A stretch of DNA of 64,000 bases. Source: CALCHA01 sp035548175. GTDB lineage: Bacteria; Planctomycetota; Phycisphaerae; WQYP01. The position numbers and the translations under genes were made by a program. This document shows, one piece after another, positions 26,126-36,073 of this stretch. The stretch is from positions 29,801 through 93,800 of the forward strand of contig DASZTO010000007.1 in assembly GCA_035548175.1 (NCBI GenBank), read 5' to 3'. How positions within the stretch are numbered: the first letter of the stretch is position 1; each line of letters starts with the position of its first letter. A model generated the notes under the pieces. That model made no database searches. It had not been told where the DNA came from and saw only the letters and a list, made by a program, of their open reading frames with translations.

Positions 26126-26338
26126 ATGGACCTCACGCCAGAACAACTCGCGGTTCTCGAAAAATACTGCGGCCCGCACCATTACGGCGAGCAGGACGAA
26201 AACGGCGTTGACCTGTCGCTGATCCGTCATAATCTGAGGCTTTCCACTGAAGAGCGTCTGGCCCGGGCGTCCCGTGCCCGGCGAGACGCCTTGAGGTTGC
26301 GAGAAATTGGCAGACGCGCCCGCGAAAACCGAGCTTGA
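26126..26338 (+). CDS. Small partner protein of nucleotidyltransferase
   Basis: A 70-residue charged protein (MDLTPEQLAVLEKYCGPHHY at the start; NLRLSTEERLARASRARRDA near the end). Its stop codon lies inside the first codons of the following nucleotidyltransferase gene, a 32-nt overlap. Small proteins with an LS/LT-EERL-R motif commonly precede such nucleotidyltransferases in planctomycetes. The pair has the layout of a toxin-antitoxin or regulator module, but neither role is proven. Base composition is less skewed than in the neighbours. Confidence 0.6.
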   Translation: MDLTPEQLAVLEKYCGPHHYGEQDENGVDLSLIRHNLRLSTEERLARASRARRDALRLREIGRRARENRA

Positions 26339-26816
26339 GCAGATCGCCGCAATCTTCGCCCGCCACGGGGTGGAATACCTCATCATTGGCGGTCAGGCGG
26401 AAGTCCTCCACGGCAGTCCGCGCATCACTTACGATATTGACTTCTGCTACCGCCGTCGCCGCGAAAACTTTCCTCGCCTCGCCGCCGCCCTCCAGGAGCT
26501 TCAATGCACCCTGCGCGGCGCGCCCAAAGATCTGCCCTTCATCCTCGACGCCCGCACTATCGAAATGGGAAACAACTTCACCTTCGACACTCCGTTGATT
26601 GACCTCGATCTTCTGGGCTATGTCGAGCCCATCGGTACCTACGAAGAACTCCGCCCCAACGCCGTCCATTACCCCAGCCACGGCATTGACCTGTGGGCCA
26701 TCTCCGTCGAAGACCTCCTCCGCATCAAACGCCACATCAACCGCCTGAAAGACCAGGAATCGATCTACCAGCTCCTGGCCATCCAGCGCATCCGCAGCGA
26801 GCGGTCGAACACCTGA
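26307..26816 (+). CDS. Nucleotidyltransferase-fold protein (MNT/AbiEii-like)
   Basis: A 169-residue protein with the minimal nucleotidyltransferase signature: LIIGGQAEVLHGSPRITYDIDFCY supplies the GG and the D-x-D metal ligands. A later SVEDLLRIKRHINRLKDQE helix is typical of the family. It begins with TTG at 26307, overlapping the preceding small gene by 32 nt. Such pairs may act as toxin-antitoxin systems in which the enzyme transfers a nucleotide to tRNA or protein; that role is inferred from related families. Confidence 0.72.
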   Translation: MADAPAKTELEQIAAIFARHGVEYLIIGGQAEVLHGSPRITYDIDFCYRRRRENFPRLAAALQELQCTLRGAPKDLPFILDARTIEMGNNFTFDTPLIDLDLLGYVEPIGTYEELRPNAVHYPSHGIDLWAISVEDLLRIKRHINRLKDQESIYQLLAIQRIRSERSNT

Positions 26817-26889
26817 GTTGGATGCCGCGGAGATACGGGGGCGCACGCGCATTGCCCCGTGCCTACACCGCGTCGTATACTCAACCCTC

Positions 26890-26979
26890 GTTCGCTAGGG
26901 GTGCCCATTCGCTCGCGCGAAGGGCTGAGAGCACACCCTCCGAACCTGACCCGGGTGATGCCGGCGTAGGGAAGCGACA
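26890..26979 (+). promoter_or_regulatory. TPP riboswitch (THI element) controlling thiC
   Basis: The conserved core is present: AGGGGTGCCC, AGGGCTGAGA, ACCCTCCGAACCTGA, CCGGGT and ATGCCGGCGTAGGGA, closed by TCGCT (26892-26896) pairing with AGCGA (26973-26977). It lies about 90 nt ahead of thiC. Thiamine pyrophosphate binding should reduce thiC expression, probably by hiding the ribosome site. Confidence 0.93.
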
Positions 26980-27012
26980 ACATCTGCCTGCCCCCGCGTC
27001 CACACCCTCAAA

Positions 27013-27039
27013 CTCTCCGTGCTCTCCGTGTACTCCGTG
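27013..27039 (+). repeat. Nonameric tandem repeat
   Basis: Three 9-mers in tandem, CTCTCCGTG, CTCTCCGTG and TACTCCGTG, lie between the TPP riboswitch and thiC. They could alter the spacing of the riboswitch expression platform. Confidence 0.6.
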
Positions 27040-27071
27040 GTTTCTTCACGCGCCCGAAAAGGAGCGACGCC

Positions 27072-28796
<1,725 letters not shown>

Positions 28797-28835
28797 AGCC
28801 GACTGCCGGGAAATGACCGGAAAGGAGTAAGAATC

Positions 28836-28931
28836 ATGGTTTATCGTGGACTCATCGAAAATGGCGTCGTGGTCGTGGACGAGCCCGTGGCGTGGCCCGA
28901 AGCCGCGCGTGTCACGTGCAATAAAACTTAA
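28836..28931 (+). CDS. 31-residue AF2212-type antitoxin-like fragment
   Basis: A short frame with a good ribosome site (AAAGGAG before ATG at 28836). It reads VYRGLIENGVVVVDEPVAWPEA, which matches the opening of small AF2212-like antitoxins (a Y-x-G-x-I-x-NG-VVV pattern). It stops after 31 residues, about half the usual length, so it may be a truncated antitoxin left from a lost module. An intact VapBC pair begins 54 nt downstream. Confidence 0.45.
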   Translation: MVYRGLIENGVVVVDEPVAWPEAARVTCNKT

Positions 28932-28984
28932 ATGATCACGCTGATGGTATTGCCTTCCGCTGCTGCGAGTATTACCATTCTCTT

Positions 28985-29224
28985 ATGGCCATGTCCCTCA
29001 AACTTCCACCCCCCCTCGAAGCCAAGCTCAACGCCGAGGCCCGCGTCCGCCGCATCCCCAAGTCCCGCATCGTTCGCGAACTTCTCGAAAAACATTACAA
29101 AACCAACGGCAAAAAGCACCGCCCCACCTTCGGCGAAGTCGCCGGCCATCTGTTCGGTTCCGTCAAAGGACTCCCGCGAGACCTTTCCACCAACCCCAAG
29201 CACATGGAAGGCTATGGCAAGTGA
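28985..29224 (+). CDS. vapB: Ribbon-helix-helix antitoxin, VapB type
   Basis: A 79-residue protein whose N-terminal half fits a ribbon-helix-helix DNA-binding fold (SLKLPPPLEAKLNAEARVRR, then SRIVRELLEKHY). The C-terminal half would wrap the toxin. Its end overlaps the PIN-domain gene by 11 nt, so synthesis of the pair is coupled. It should neutralise the toxin and repress its own promoter. An alternative ATG lies at 28991. Confidence 0.78.
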   Translation: MAMSLKLPPPLEAKLNAEARVRRIPKSRIVRELLEKHYKTNGKKHRPTFGEVAGHLFGSVKGLPRDLSTNPKHMEGYGK

Positions 29225-29654
29225 GCCCGCCGTCATCATCGACGCCGGCCCGCTGGTCGCACTCCTGAGCGACCGAGACCAGTTTCACACCTGGGCGACG
29301 CAAATCGCCCGCGACCTGCCCCTCCCCTTCATCACCTGCGAGTCTGTCATTTCCGAAGCCTGTTTTCTCCTTCATCGAAATCACGCTTCCTCCGACGCCC
29401 TCCTCGCTCTGGTTCATCAGGATTCCGTGCAAATAGCCTTCGATCTCCAGCAGGAATCCCACGCGATCGCCATGCTTATGAGTCGATTTTCGCGTCTCCC
29501 GAAGGATGAACGAATGTCCCTCGCCGATGCCGCCCTGCTGCGCCTTTCTGAAATTCACCCACACGCATCCGTTTTCACCACCGACACCCACTTCAAAATC
29601 TACCGCCGCAACAGTCGCCAGCTCGTCCCGCTCATCGCCCCCTGGATTCACTGA
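29214..29654 (+). CDS. vapC: PIN-domain ribonuclease toxin, VapC type
   Basis: A 146-residue PIN-domain protein. The acidic active-site residues are visible: Asp in VIIDAGPLVALL, Glu in ESVISEACFLL, Asp in MSLADAALLRL and Asp in VFTTDTHF. Such toxins cut tRNA or rRNA to stop translation. ATG at 29214 lies inside the end of the antitoxin gene. The usual pairing, order and overlap support a working VapBC system. Confidence 0.85.
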   Translation: MASEPAVIIDAGPLVALLSDRDQFHTWATQIARDLPLPFITCESVISEACFLLHRNHASSDALLALVHQDSVQIAFDLQQESHAIAMLMSRFSRLPKDERMSLADAALLRLSEIHPHASVFTTDTHFKIYRRNSRQLVPLIAPWIH

Positions 29655-29679
29655 TTCTCCAGCCTGATCGGAGCACCCC

Positions 29680-30414
29680 ATGGGCCTCACCATCCATTAC
29701 AAACTTCACGCCCCGCACCTCCGCTCCTTCGACGAGGCCCACGCCCTCGTCGCCCGCCTCCATGATTTCGCCGCCGGCCTTCACTTCCAGGAATGCGGCG
29801 ACATCCAGCTCATCGAACGTTTCGACGATCCCATGCTGCGCACCTTCCTCAGCTACCTCAAGCCCTACAAGAGCGACGATGGGGAAGAGTCCTTCCTCGA
29901 AATTCACCCGCTCCGCGTCGCCCTCTTCGCTGTCCAGCAGGAAGGCTCGGAAACCGCTACCTTCGGCCTGTCACGCTTCGCCGATACCGCCGCCGACATC
30001 CGCGATTCTTCCATCACCCGCCCCTCCGGCCTCGGCCAGGGCTACCACTGGTCGCGCTTCTGCAAAACCCAGTTCGCCTCCCTCTCCAACGCCGGCGGCT
30101 GGGATAACTTCTTCAAAATCCACGACGGCATCTGCCGGATCCTCGATCACGCCAGATCCCTCGGCCTCCAGATCGAAGTTCACGACGAGTCCGAATACTT
30201 CACCAAACGCGACGTGCCCGCACTTAAAAATGAGATCGACCGCTGGAACCAGCTCGTCGCCGCCTTCACCGGCCGCCTCAAAGACCGCCTCCACAAGCCC
30301 GGCGCCGTCGTCTCCCCCATCACCGACACCCCCGAGTTCGAACACCTCGAACACCAGGGCCAGGACATCCTCGGCGATTTCGACATCGACGAAATCGATT
30401 TGTCGGATCAATGA
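29680..30414 (+). CDS. Conserved-looking soluble protein, unknown function
   Basis: A 244-residue acidic protein beginning MGLTIHYKLHAPHLRSFDEA. There is no signal peptide and no membrane segment. It contains an aromatic-rich middle (GLGQGYHWSRFCKTQFAS, GGWDNFFKIHDG) and a strongly acidic C-terminus (LGDFDIDEIDLSDQ). It lies 25 nt after vapC on the same strand but does not resemble a toxin-antitoxin part. I do not recognise the family. Confidence 0.6.
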   Translation: MGLTIHYKLHAPHLRSFDEAHALVARLHDFAAGLHFQECGDIQLIERFDDPMLRTFLSYLKPYKSDDGEESFLEIHPLRVALFAVQQEGSETATFGLSRFADTAADIRDSSITRPSGLGQGYHWSRFCKTQFASLSNAGGWDNFFKIHDGICRILDHARSLGLQIEVHDESEYFTKRDVPALKNEIDRWNQLVAAFTGRLKDRLHKPGAVVSPITDTPEFEHLEHQGQDILGDFDIDEIDLSDQ

Positions 30415-30445
30415 CCGCCGCCCGCGCCATCTCGCGCGCCGCCAT

Positions 30446-31777
30446 TCACGACTTCTTTTTCCCGCCCTTCTTGTCTTTTCGCTGCCGCTTCTTCACGCGC
30501 CGCCGCGCCGCAACTGTATCGATCATCCGGTTCATCCCCTCCTTCATCGCCGCCGTCGCGAGAGCTTCTTCCAGGACCTCCGCTGCGTCCGATTCCGGAT
30601 CCAGTTGCATCGCCATATCCGCATACGTCTCCGCCAAGTCCAGCTTCCCGATGCCCACCATGTAGCGCCCCACCAGGCCGATGAATCCCAGCACTTCGGA
30701 AATATGGAACCGCTTCCGCCCCGGATACAGCAGGCTGATGTCCCACTTGTCCTCCATGATTTCCTTCACCTTGTCATACTGCCGGTCACGCAGGAAAAAC
30801 TCCGCGTAATTCAGCCGCGCGAAAAGATAGTCCGGATTCGCCCGATACGCCCGCTCCGCCATCGCACGCGCGTCGGCCTTCCGCCCCGCCAGCGCATAGG
30901 CCACCCCCAGATAATTCATCAGCCGCGCCGCTGTCGGATACTTTTCCAGCCACTTTTCCAGCTCCGGAATTATCTTCGCCGGTTTCTTCCGGAGAGCGCC
31001 ATACGCCTCCAGAAGGAACTTCTGCAAGTCCGCCGGTCCCGTGATCCGCTCGTCGTCGTCGTGCATCGGCGTCGAGACGATTTCATAGGACACCAGCCGC
31101 AGCACCCTCGGCGCCTCCTCCGCCGAATCCTCTTCCGGTTCCGCTTCGGCTGCTGCCGTTTCCTCGCCCCCTTCCGAAAACAGATCCCTCATGTCGGCGT
31201 TCACCTCCTCCAGATCAAATGCCTCCGTATCCACCCGCTCCCCCGGTTTGAGCCCCATCCACTCACGCAACTCCTCCCGCCTTGATGGCTCCTCGCCCCC
31301 GGCCGCCGGCTCGTTGATCAGCGCCACCTTGTCCATCCATCCCCGAGGCCCGCCGCTGTCCTCCACCGGCGCACGCCGCGCGCCCCCCGTGCAGCGCGGA
31401 TACTCCACCCCCGGCTGAGCCTCCTCGATCCGCTCCACCAGCACCTCGTGCCGCCAGTCGTCGCCGAAATCATACACATACAGAAACTTCGTCTTCACCG
31501 CCGGCGCCGCCTCCGCCAGCGTCACGTTCCGTTCATCCTCCGCCTCCTCCAGTTCCATATCCGGATCGCTGTACCGCCGTTCATGGGTCGGCCACCCCTT
31601 CCCCGGCTTTCCGAAAACAAACTCGTGCAAATGCGCGTTCTCCCATCCCATCGCCGCCTGAATCACGTCGTGTAAGTCCCCCAGCGTCGCACTTGCCGGC
31701 ACCTCCACCCGCCGCCAGATCGCCGGCGTGATGCTCTTGAGCGTCACCTTCAAACGATACACCTGTTCCAGCGCCAT
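30446..31777 (-). CDS. Plasmid pRiA4b ORF-3-like protein fused to TPR region
   Basis: A 443-residue protein of two parts. Residues 1-185 match the pRiA4b ORF-3 family: YRLKVTLKSITPAIWRRVEVPASATLGDLHDVIQAAMGW, LYVYDFGDDWRHEVLVE, and YPRCTGGARRAPVEDSGG. The family is often linked to mobile elements but also occurs alone; its function is unknown. After an acidic linker, residues about 260-420 form TPR-like helices (YPTAARLMNYLGVAYALAGR, then PDYLFARLNYAEFFL). The tail is very Lys-rich (KKRQRKDKKGGKKKS). Confidence 0.78.
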   Translation of the reverse strand: MALEQVYRLKVTLKSITPAIWRRVEVPASATLGDLHDVIQAAMGWENAHLHEFVFGKPGKGWPTHERRYSDPDMELEEAEDERNVTLAEAAPAVKTKFLYVYDFGDDWRHEVLVERIEEAQPGVEYPRCTGGARRAPVEDSGGPRGWMDKVALINEPAAGGEEPSRREELREWMGLKPGERVDTEAFDLEEVNADMRDLFSEGGEETAAAEAEPEEDSAEEAPRVLRLVSYEIVSTPMHDDDERITGPADLQKFLLEAYGALRKKPAKIIPELEKWLEKYPTAARLMNYLGVAYALAGRKADARAMAERAYRANPDYLFARLNYAEFFLRDRQYDKVKEIMEDKWDISLLYPGRKRFHISEVLGFIGLVGRYMVGIGKLDLAETYADMAMQLDPESDAAEVLEEALATAAMKEGMNRMIDTVAARRRVKKRQRKDKKGGKKKS

Positions 31778-31828
31778 CGCCGCACTCCTTGCACAAAACC
31801 GCGGCGCGTTTCCCCTGCCCCGGCCGCG

Positions 31829-32416
31829 CTACAGAATAAACACCGCCGCCGCGATCACCGTCGTCCACAGGCCGTTCTTGTCCCCCTCAGCCGTCTGCAC
31901 GATGTTGCGCGTGCGCACGATCGCCCCGGACATCCGGTAAATCTCCTTCCGCTCGTCGTAGTTCCGCGCCGGATCGAACTCGATGCCCAGCGTCGTCGCC
32001 AGCATCGTCGCCGCCATGTCCTCCACGAAATCCCCGATCCGCTCCTCCGTCATCCCATAGCCGTGATGCTCCGCGATGTATCCATACTGGTCCTTCACCG
32101 GCATCGCCACCCCGATCCCCGCGCACAGCAGCCGATTCGGCTCGTCCGTCGATGATTCCGAAATCGCCCCGTACACAATCTGCCCCGGCGCCAGACGCTT
32201 GATGCCCTCATGGATCGAAATGATCTTGCACCGCGCCGGCAGAATCCCCGACACCTGCACCAGGTTGTACTTCTCCACCCCCGCGTGCCGCATCGCCAGC
32301 TCCAGCGATTGCGGCCGATACTTGTGCTTCCCCACGCCCTTCGTGAAAAACACGGCCTTGGGTACGGGGGCAATCCAGTCTTCGGCGGCCAAGTCAATTC
32401 TCCGCGTGCGCTGCAA
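31829..32416 (-). CDS. pdaD: Pyruvoyl-dependent arginine decarboxylase
   Basis: A 195-residue proenzyme that makes agmatine from arginine using a covalent pyruvoyl group. The self-cleavage region YGAISESSTDE carries the Ser-Ser at which the chain splits. Other family marks are FFTKGVGKHKYRPQSLELAM and HHGYGMTEERIGDFVEDMA. It is the small archaeal and chlamydial type, not the PLP-dependent SpeA. Agmatine feeds polyamine synthesis; no speB or aguA is in the window. The C-terminal WTTVIAAAVFIL is hydrophobic, as in relatives. Confidence 0.88.
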   Translation of the reverse strand: MQRTRRIDLAAEDWIAPVPKAVFFTKGVGKHKYRPQSLELAMRHAGVEKYNLVQVSGILPARCKIISIHEGIKRLAPGQIVYGAISESSTDEPNRLLCAGIGVAMPVKDQYGYIAEHHGYGMTEERIGDFVEDMAATMLATTLGIEFDPARNYDERKEIYRMSGAIVRTRNIVQTAEGDKNGLWTTVIAAAVFIL

Positions 32417-32513
32417 AGGCGAGCATTGTACCGGCCGCCACGCCCAGGAAAAATCATCGCGCCCCGCCCCGCCGCTCCCCGGTTATCATCCCCTCTCCTC
32501 CCTCGGAGCCTTC

Positions 32514-33371
32514 ATGGACCTCACCACCCTCCACGTCCTCCTCGTGATCTTCCTCGCCACCCTCATCCGCTCCACCTTCGGCTTCGGCGAGGCCATGGTC
32601 GCCGTGCCCCTGCTCGCTCTCCGCCTCCCCATCGCCACCGCCACGCCGCTGGCCGTCCTCGTCTCCGTCCTCGTCGCCACCGTCGTCGTCGCCCAGGACT
32701 GGCGCCACATCCACATCAAAAGCGCCGCCGGCCTCCTCGTCGCTTCCCTCCTGGGCATTCCACTGGGCCTCTTTCTTCTGCGCTTCGCCGAAAACCACAT
32801 CATCAAAATCCTCCTCGCCTGCCTGCTCGCCGCCTTCGCTCTCTACTCGCTCACCTTCCGGCAAAGCCTCCATTTGCGGAAGGACCATCCCCTCGGCCTG
32901 CTCGCCGCCGGGTTCTGCTCCGGCGTTCTCGGCGGCGCTTTTGGCATGAACGGCCCGCCCCTCGCCGTCTACGGCGCGCTGCGCCGCTGGTCGCCACAGC
33001 ATTTCCGCGCCACACTCCAGGGATACTTCCTCCCCGCCAGCATCCTCGGCCTCATCGGTTACGCCGCCCTCGGCCTCTGGTCCCCCGACGTCACCCGCTA
33101 CTTCCTTCTCTCACTCCCCGCCGCTCTCCTCGCCATCCTCCTCGGCCGCGCCTTCAACCGCCGCCTCTCCGGCGATGCCTTCCTCCGCTACGTCTACGCC
33201 GGCCTGCTCCTGATCTCCATCCTCCTGGGTGTCCAGACCTTCTCACGCCGCGCCCCAGCCGCCCTCACACCACCTTCAACTCCTTCAGCGTCGCACCCAC
33301 AGAGCTCAAGTTCTCCGGCCGCATCGCCGCGTGGCTCGTCGATACCACCAGCCCCTTCCCGCCGGCCTTAA
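32514..33371 (+). CDS. TauE/SafE-family sulfite/anion exporter
   Basis: A 285-residue membrane protein with about eight hydrophobic helices. It carries the two internal family repeats, STFGFGEAMVAVPLLAL and CSGVLGGAFGMNGPPLAVYG. The family exports sulfite, sulfoacetate or related anions. ATG at 32514 follows GGAG. The last 40 residues are Pro/Ser-rich low-complexity sequence, antisense to the end of the convergent gene (107-nt overlap). The original stop may have been lost by a frameshift. Confidence 0.82.
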   Translation: MDLTTLHVLLVIFLATLIRSTFGFGEAMVAVPLLALRLPIATATPLAVLVSVLVATVVVAQDWRHIHIKSAAGLLVASLLGIPLGLFLLRFAENHIIKILLACLLAAFALYSLTFRQSLHLRKDHPLGLLAAGFCSGVLGGAFGMNGPPLAVYGALRRWSPQHFRATLQGYFLPASILGLIGYAALGLWSPDVTRYFLLSLPAALLAILLGRAFNRRLSGDAFLRYVYAGLLLISILLGVQTFSRRAPAALTPPSTPSASHPQSSSSPAASPRGSSIPPAPSRRP

Positions 33372-34770
33372 ACACCGCCGCCACCGCCTCGCGCACGCTC
33401 TCCGGCGTGCTGTTCTTGATCTGCACATCGATCCCCAGCCCCGGACAAATCCGCGTCTTCGAGCCCGCCACCCCCTCCACCGCGCGCTTCGTCTCGCCAT
33501 ACACGTAATCCGCCGAGAACCGCTGATTCGCCGGCCCCGCATGAATCTCCGCGTAGGATTTCTCCTTCATGTCCATCACGCGATATTCAAAATCCAGCAA
33601 TTCCTGCTTGCTCAAATCGCCGAAAATATTCTGCTGCAAGCTGTCCACCAGCGATGCCATCCGCTCTCCCGCGCAGTTGTCATACACCACCGGCTTCAGG
33701 AAATCCGCATACTCCTTGTATGGCGCATAATCCTGCTCCGCGCGATACATCGGGTTGAACGAAATGTTGTGCCACAGGTGATAGCCCACCTCGATGCCCG
33801 GCTTGAGTTGCTTGGCTTTCGCCGACACCGCGCGCTGTGTCTCGCGCATGCTCTCCGCCCAGAAATTCTCCCACGCCAGGAGCTCCGGGTATTGCAGCAG
33901 CATCCGCAGGAACGACACGTAGTAGCCATCCTGTGGCCGCTTCCCGGCACGCCCGTCCCGCACCCACGGCTCGAGCGCCAGAAACGCCCGCTTCACCTTC
34001 TCGAAATCAATCCCCTGCTTCGCCGCCTTCGCCGCGCAATACTCGCAGAAGCACGACGTCTTGCCCGGATCGCTCTTGGCCCCGTGATGCCACGCGCCCA
34101 GCGCGTTGCCCAACGGCCCCTGCCGCTCCGATCCCCGCTGAATGCCATCCACATCGTACGTCTTGACGAAATCCTCCACCTGCCCCAGCAGGAGGTTTCG
34201 GAAATAGGGATTGTTCAGGCACGGCCCGCCCGGATGCGCCGCCGTCCGCCCGCCGTGCAGATCGATCTCATACAGCGTGTCGAACCCCGCAATCCGCGGC
34301 CGCGCGCGATTGTCCTCCTCCATCCACGGATAAATCTTCATCCCCCGCTTGCTCGTCTCCGCGCGAATCTTTTCCATCGCGTCGGGCAAATTGAAATCGT
34401 TCGGCCCCAGCTTCTGCGCCTTCATATTGATGTCGCCGTAATACTCCGGATGCGCTGCCGCAAAATTCCCCAGCGCCGTCCGATCCCCGCCCGCCGCGCG
34501 CGACTCCACAAATGGCACCGCATGCAGCATCAGCACATTCACGCCCGCCCGGTTCTGAATGTCATCCAGAAACGCCCCGATCCCATACTGCAACACATAA
34601 CTCACTTCCGCCTGAAACCCGATCAGCACCTTCTCCGATGGCACGATCGCCGGAGCAGTCGCCGGCGCATCCGCCCCCCGCGCCGCCGCGCCCCCCAGTT
34701 CCACCGCCGCCGCCGCCACCGCCGCCGTCTTCAAAAATCCGCGCCGCGTCATCCCGCCATCTGTCGCCAT
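33265..34770 (-). CDS. Tat-exported TIM-barrel-like protein, unknown substrate
   Basis: A 501-residue protein. ATG at 34770 follows AAAGGAG. The N-terminus is a twin-arginine signal (TRRGFLKTAAVAAAAVELGG), so the folded protein is exported by Tat. The rest has features of a glycosidase-like barrel (GVNVLMLHAVPF, IYPWMEEDN, YDVDGIQRGSERQG) and a cysteine group CFCEYCAAKAAKQGID seen in poorly characterised planctomycete hydrolases. No catalytic pair is certain. Its 3' end overlaps the TauE gene by 107 nt. Confidence 0.7.
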   Translation of the reverse strand: MATDGGMTRRGFLKTAAVAAAAVELGGAAARGADAPATAPAIVPSEKVLIGFQAEVSYVLQYGIGAFLDDIQNRAGVNVLMLHAVPFVESRAAGGDRTALGNFAAAHPEYYGDINMKAQKLGPNDFNLPDAMEKIRAETSKRGMKIYPWMEEDNRARPRIAGFDTLYEIDLHGGRTAAHPGGPCLNNPYFRNLLLGQVEDFVKTYDVDGIQRGSERQGPLGNALGAWHHGAKSDPGKTSCFCEYCAAKAAKQGIDFEKVKRAFLALEPWVRDGRAGKRPQDGYYVSFLRMLLQYPELLAWENFWAESMRETQRAVSAKAKQLKPGIEVGYHLWHNISFNPMYRAEQDYAPYKEYADFLKPVVYDNCAGERMASLVDSLQQNIFGDLSKQELLDFEYRVMDMKEKSYAEIHAGPANQRFSADYVYGETKRAVEGVAGSKTRICPGLGIDVQIKNSTPESVREAVAAVFKAGGKGLVVSTSHAAMRPENLSSVGATLKELKVV

Positions 34771-34826
34771 AACCGCTCCTTTGCACCACGCCGACGCTAC
34801 AGGAACGCTCCCCGCCTCCTTAACTT

Positions 34827-35933
34827 TCATCCGCCACGCGACTCCTCCACCGCCCGCCGCAGCTCGCCCGCCAACCGCTCCGCCACCACCCGCTCCTCCC
34901 CCGCCTCCAGCAACCACGTCCGCACCCTCACCCGCACGCCCCGACCCGCCGCCAGAATCGCCGGCTCCCCCTCCAGCAGCCGCTTCACCACCATCTCCGC
35001 AATCCCCTCCCGCGCCCCCTCAAAGTCCACCCGCACCTCTTCCCCCTTCACGCGCACCCAGATCCCCGCAATCCCGCGCAACGATTCCGCAATCCGCTCC
35101 GCCGCCGCACGCCGTTCCGCCTCCACCGCCGCCCGATCCTCCGCCAGGCACAACTTCAGCGCCGCATACAACCCCGCAAATTCCTCCTTCCCCACCTTCA
35201 TCCCGCGCCCCACCCGCAAGTTCGGCGACGCGTGAAACTGGCACCCCTCAATGATCCGCCGGCTCCCCGCCACCAGCCCGCTCGCCTGCGGCCCGCGAAT
35301 CCCCTTCCCCCCGCTCGTGATAAACGCATCCGCCCCCAGCTCCCGCGTGTACCGCCACAAATTCTCCTTCGGCGGAACCGCACACGCCCCGTCGATCAGC
35401 ACCGCCACCCCGCGCTCCCGCGCCCCGCGCACGATCGCCTCCGCATTCCGCGCATCCTCCTCCGCCAGCAGCACGATCGCCGCCGTCTTCTCCGTCACCG
35501 CCCCCAGCAATTCCGCCGCCCCCGCCGCCCGTTCCGCCTCGCCGACATGCACGATCCTCCCGCCCGCCGCCCGGATCGCCGGATCCGCCTCCGTCCCGCG
35601 CGCGCACCGCTGCATCACCACCTCATTCCGCAGCCCCGCCGTCTCCGGCAGCCGCTCCGCCAGCGCCGCATCCGTCCCCGCAATGCACGCCGCCACCGAG
35701 AGCACAATCCCCGACGCCGCCCCGCAACTCACAAACGCCGCCTCATTGTGCGTCATCCGCGCAATCGCCTCCCCCATCCGCTCCTGCAGTTCAAACAGAT
35801 TCACAAACCGCCGCGACGCCGCCGCCATCGCCGCCACCACCTCCTCCGGCATGATCGATCCCCCATAGCGCGTATACGCCGCCCCCGCCGCATTGATAAA
35901 CGCCCGCACCCCCAGCTCCTCATACACATCCAC
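34827..35933 (-). CDS. SelA/DgaE-like PLP-dependent enzyme
   Basis: A 368-residue fold-type I PLP enzyme of the SelA family. Visible marks are VYEELGVRAFINAAG at the start, an AAFVSCGAASGIVLS stretch, VLIDGACAVPP, and the cofactor lysine in ITSGGKGIRGPQASG. Family members include seryl-tRNA(Sec) selenium transferase and D-glucosaminate-6-phosphate ammonia-lyase. With no selB or tRNA-Sec nearby, a catabolic lyase role is likelier. GTG at 35933 after GGAG gives the usual N-terminus; a frame to ATG at 36080 adds 49 unlikely residues. Confidence 0.72.
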   Translation of the reverse strand: MDVYEELGVRAFINAAGAAYTRYGGSIMPEEVVAAMAAASRRFVNLFELQERMGEAIARMTHNEAAFVSCGAASGIVLSVAACIAGTDAALAERLPETAGLRNEVVMQRCARGTEADPAIRAAGGRIVHVGEAERAAGAAELLGAVTEKTAAIVLLAEEDARNAEAIVRGARERGVAVLIDGACAVPPKENLWRYTRELGADAFITSGGKGIRGPQASGLVAGSRRIIEGCQFHASPNLRVGRGMKVGKEEFAGLYAALKLCLAEDRAAVEAERRAAAERIAESLRGIAGIWVRVKGEEVRVDFEGAREGIAEMVVKRLLEGEPAILAAGRGVRVRVRTWLLEAGEERVVAERLAGELRRAVEESRGG

Positions 35934-36073
35934 GCCGCGCTCCGCAAAATAAATGCAAGGTTCTGAATCTGTGAATACTTTACCCGCAACACAATCCGTG
36001 TCCCACCCCTCATGAAATAGTCCGAACCCCGCTTCGTTACCCCTGCAACGCCCGTCGCTTTGGGAGATGTGAA

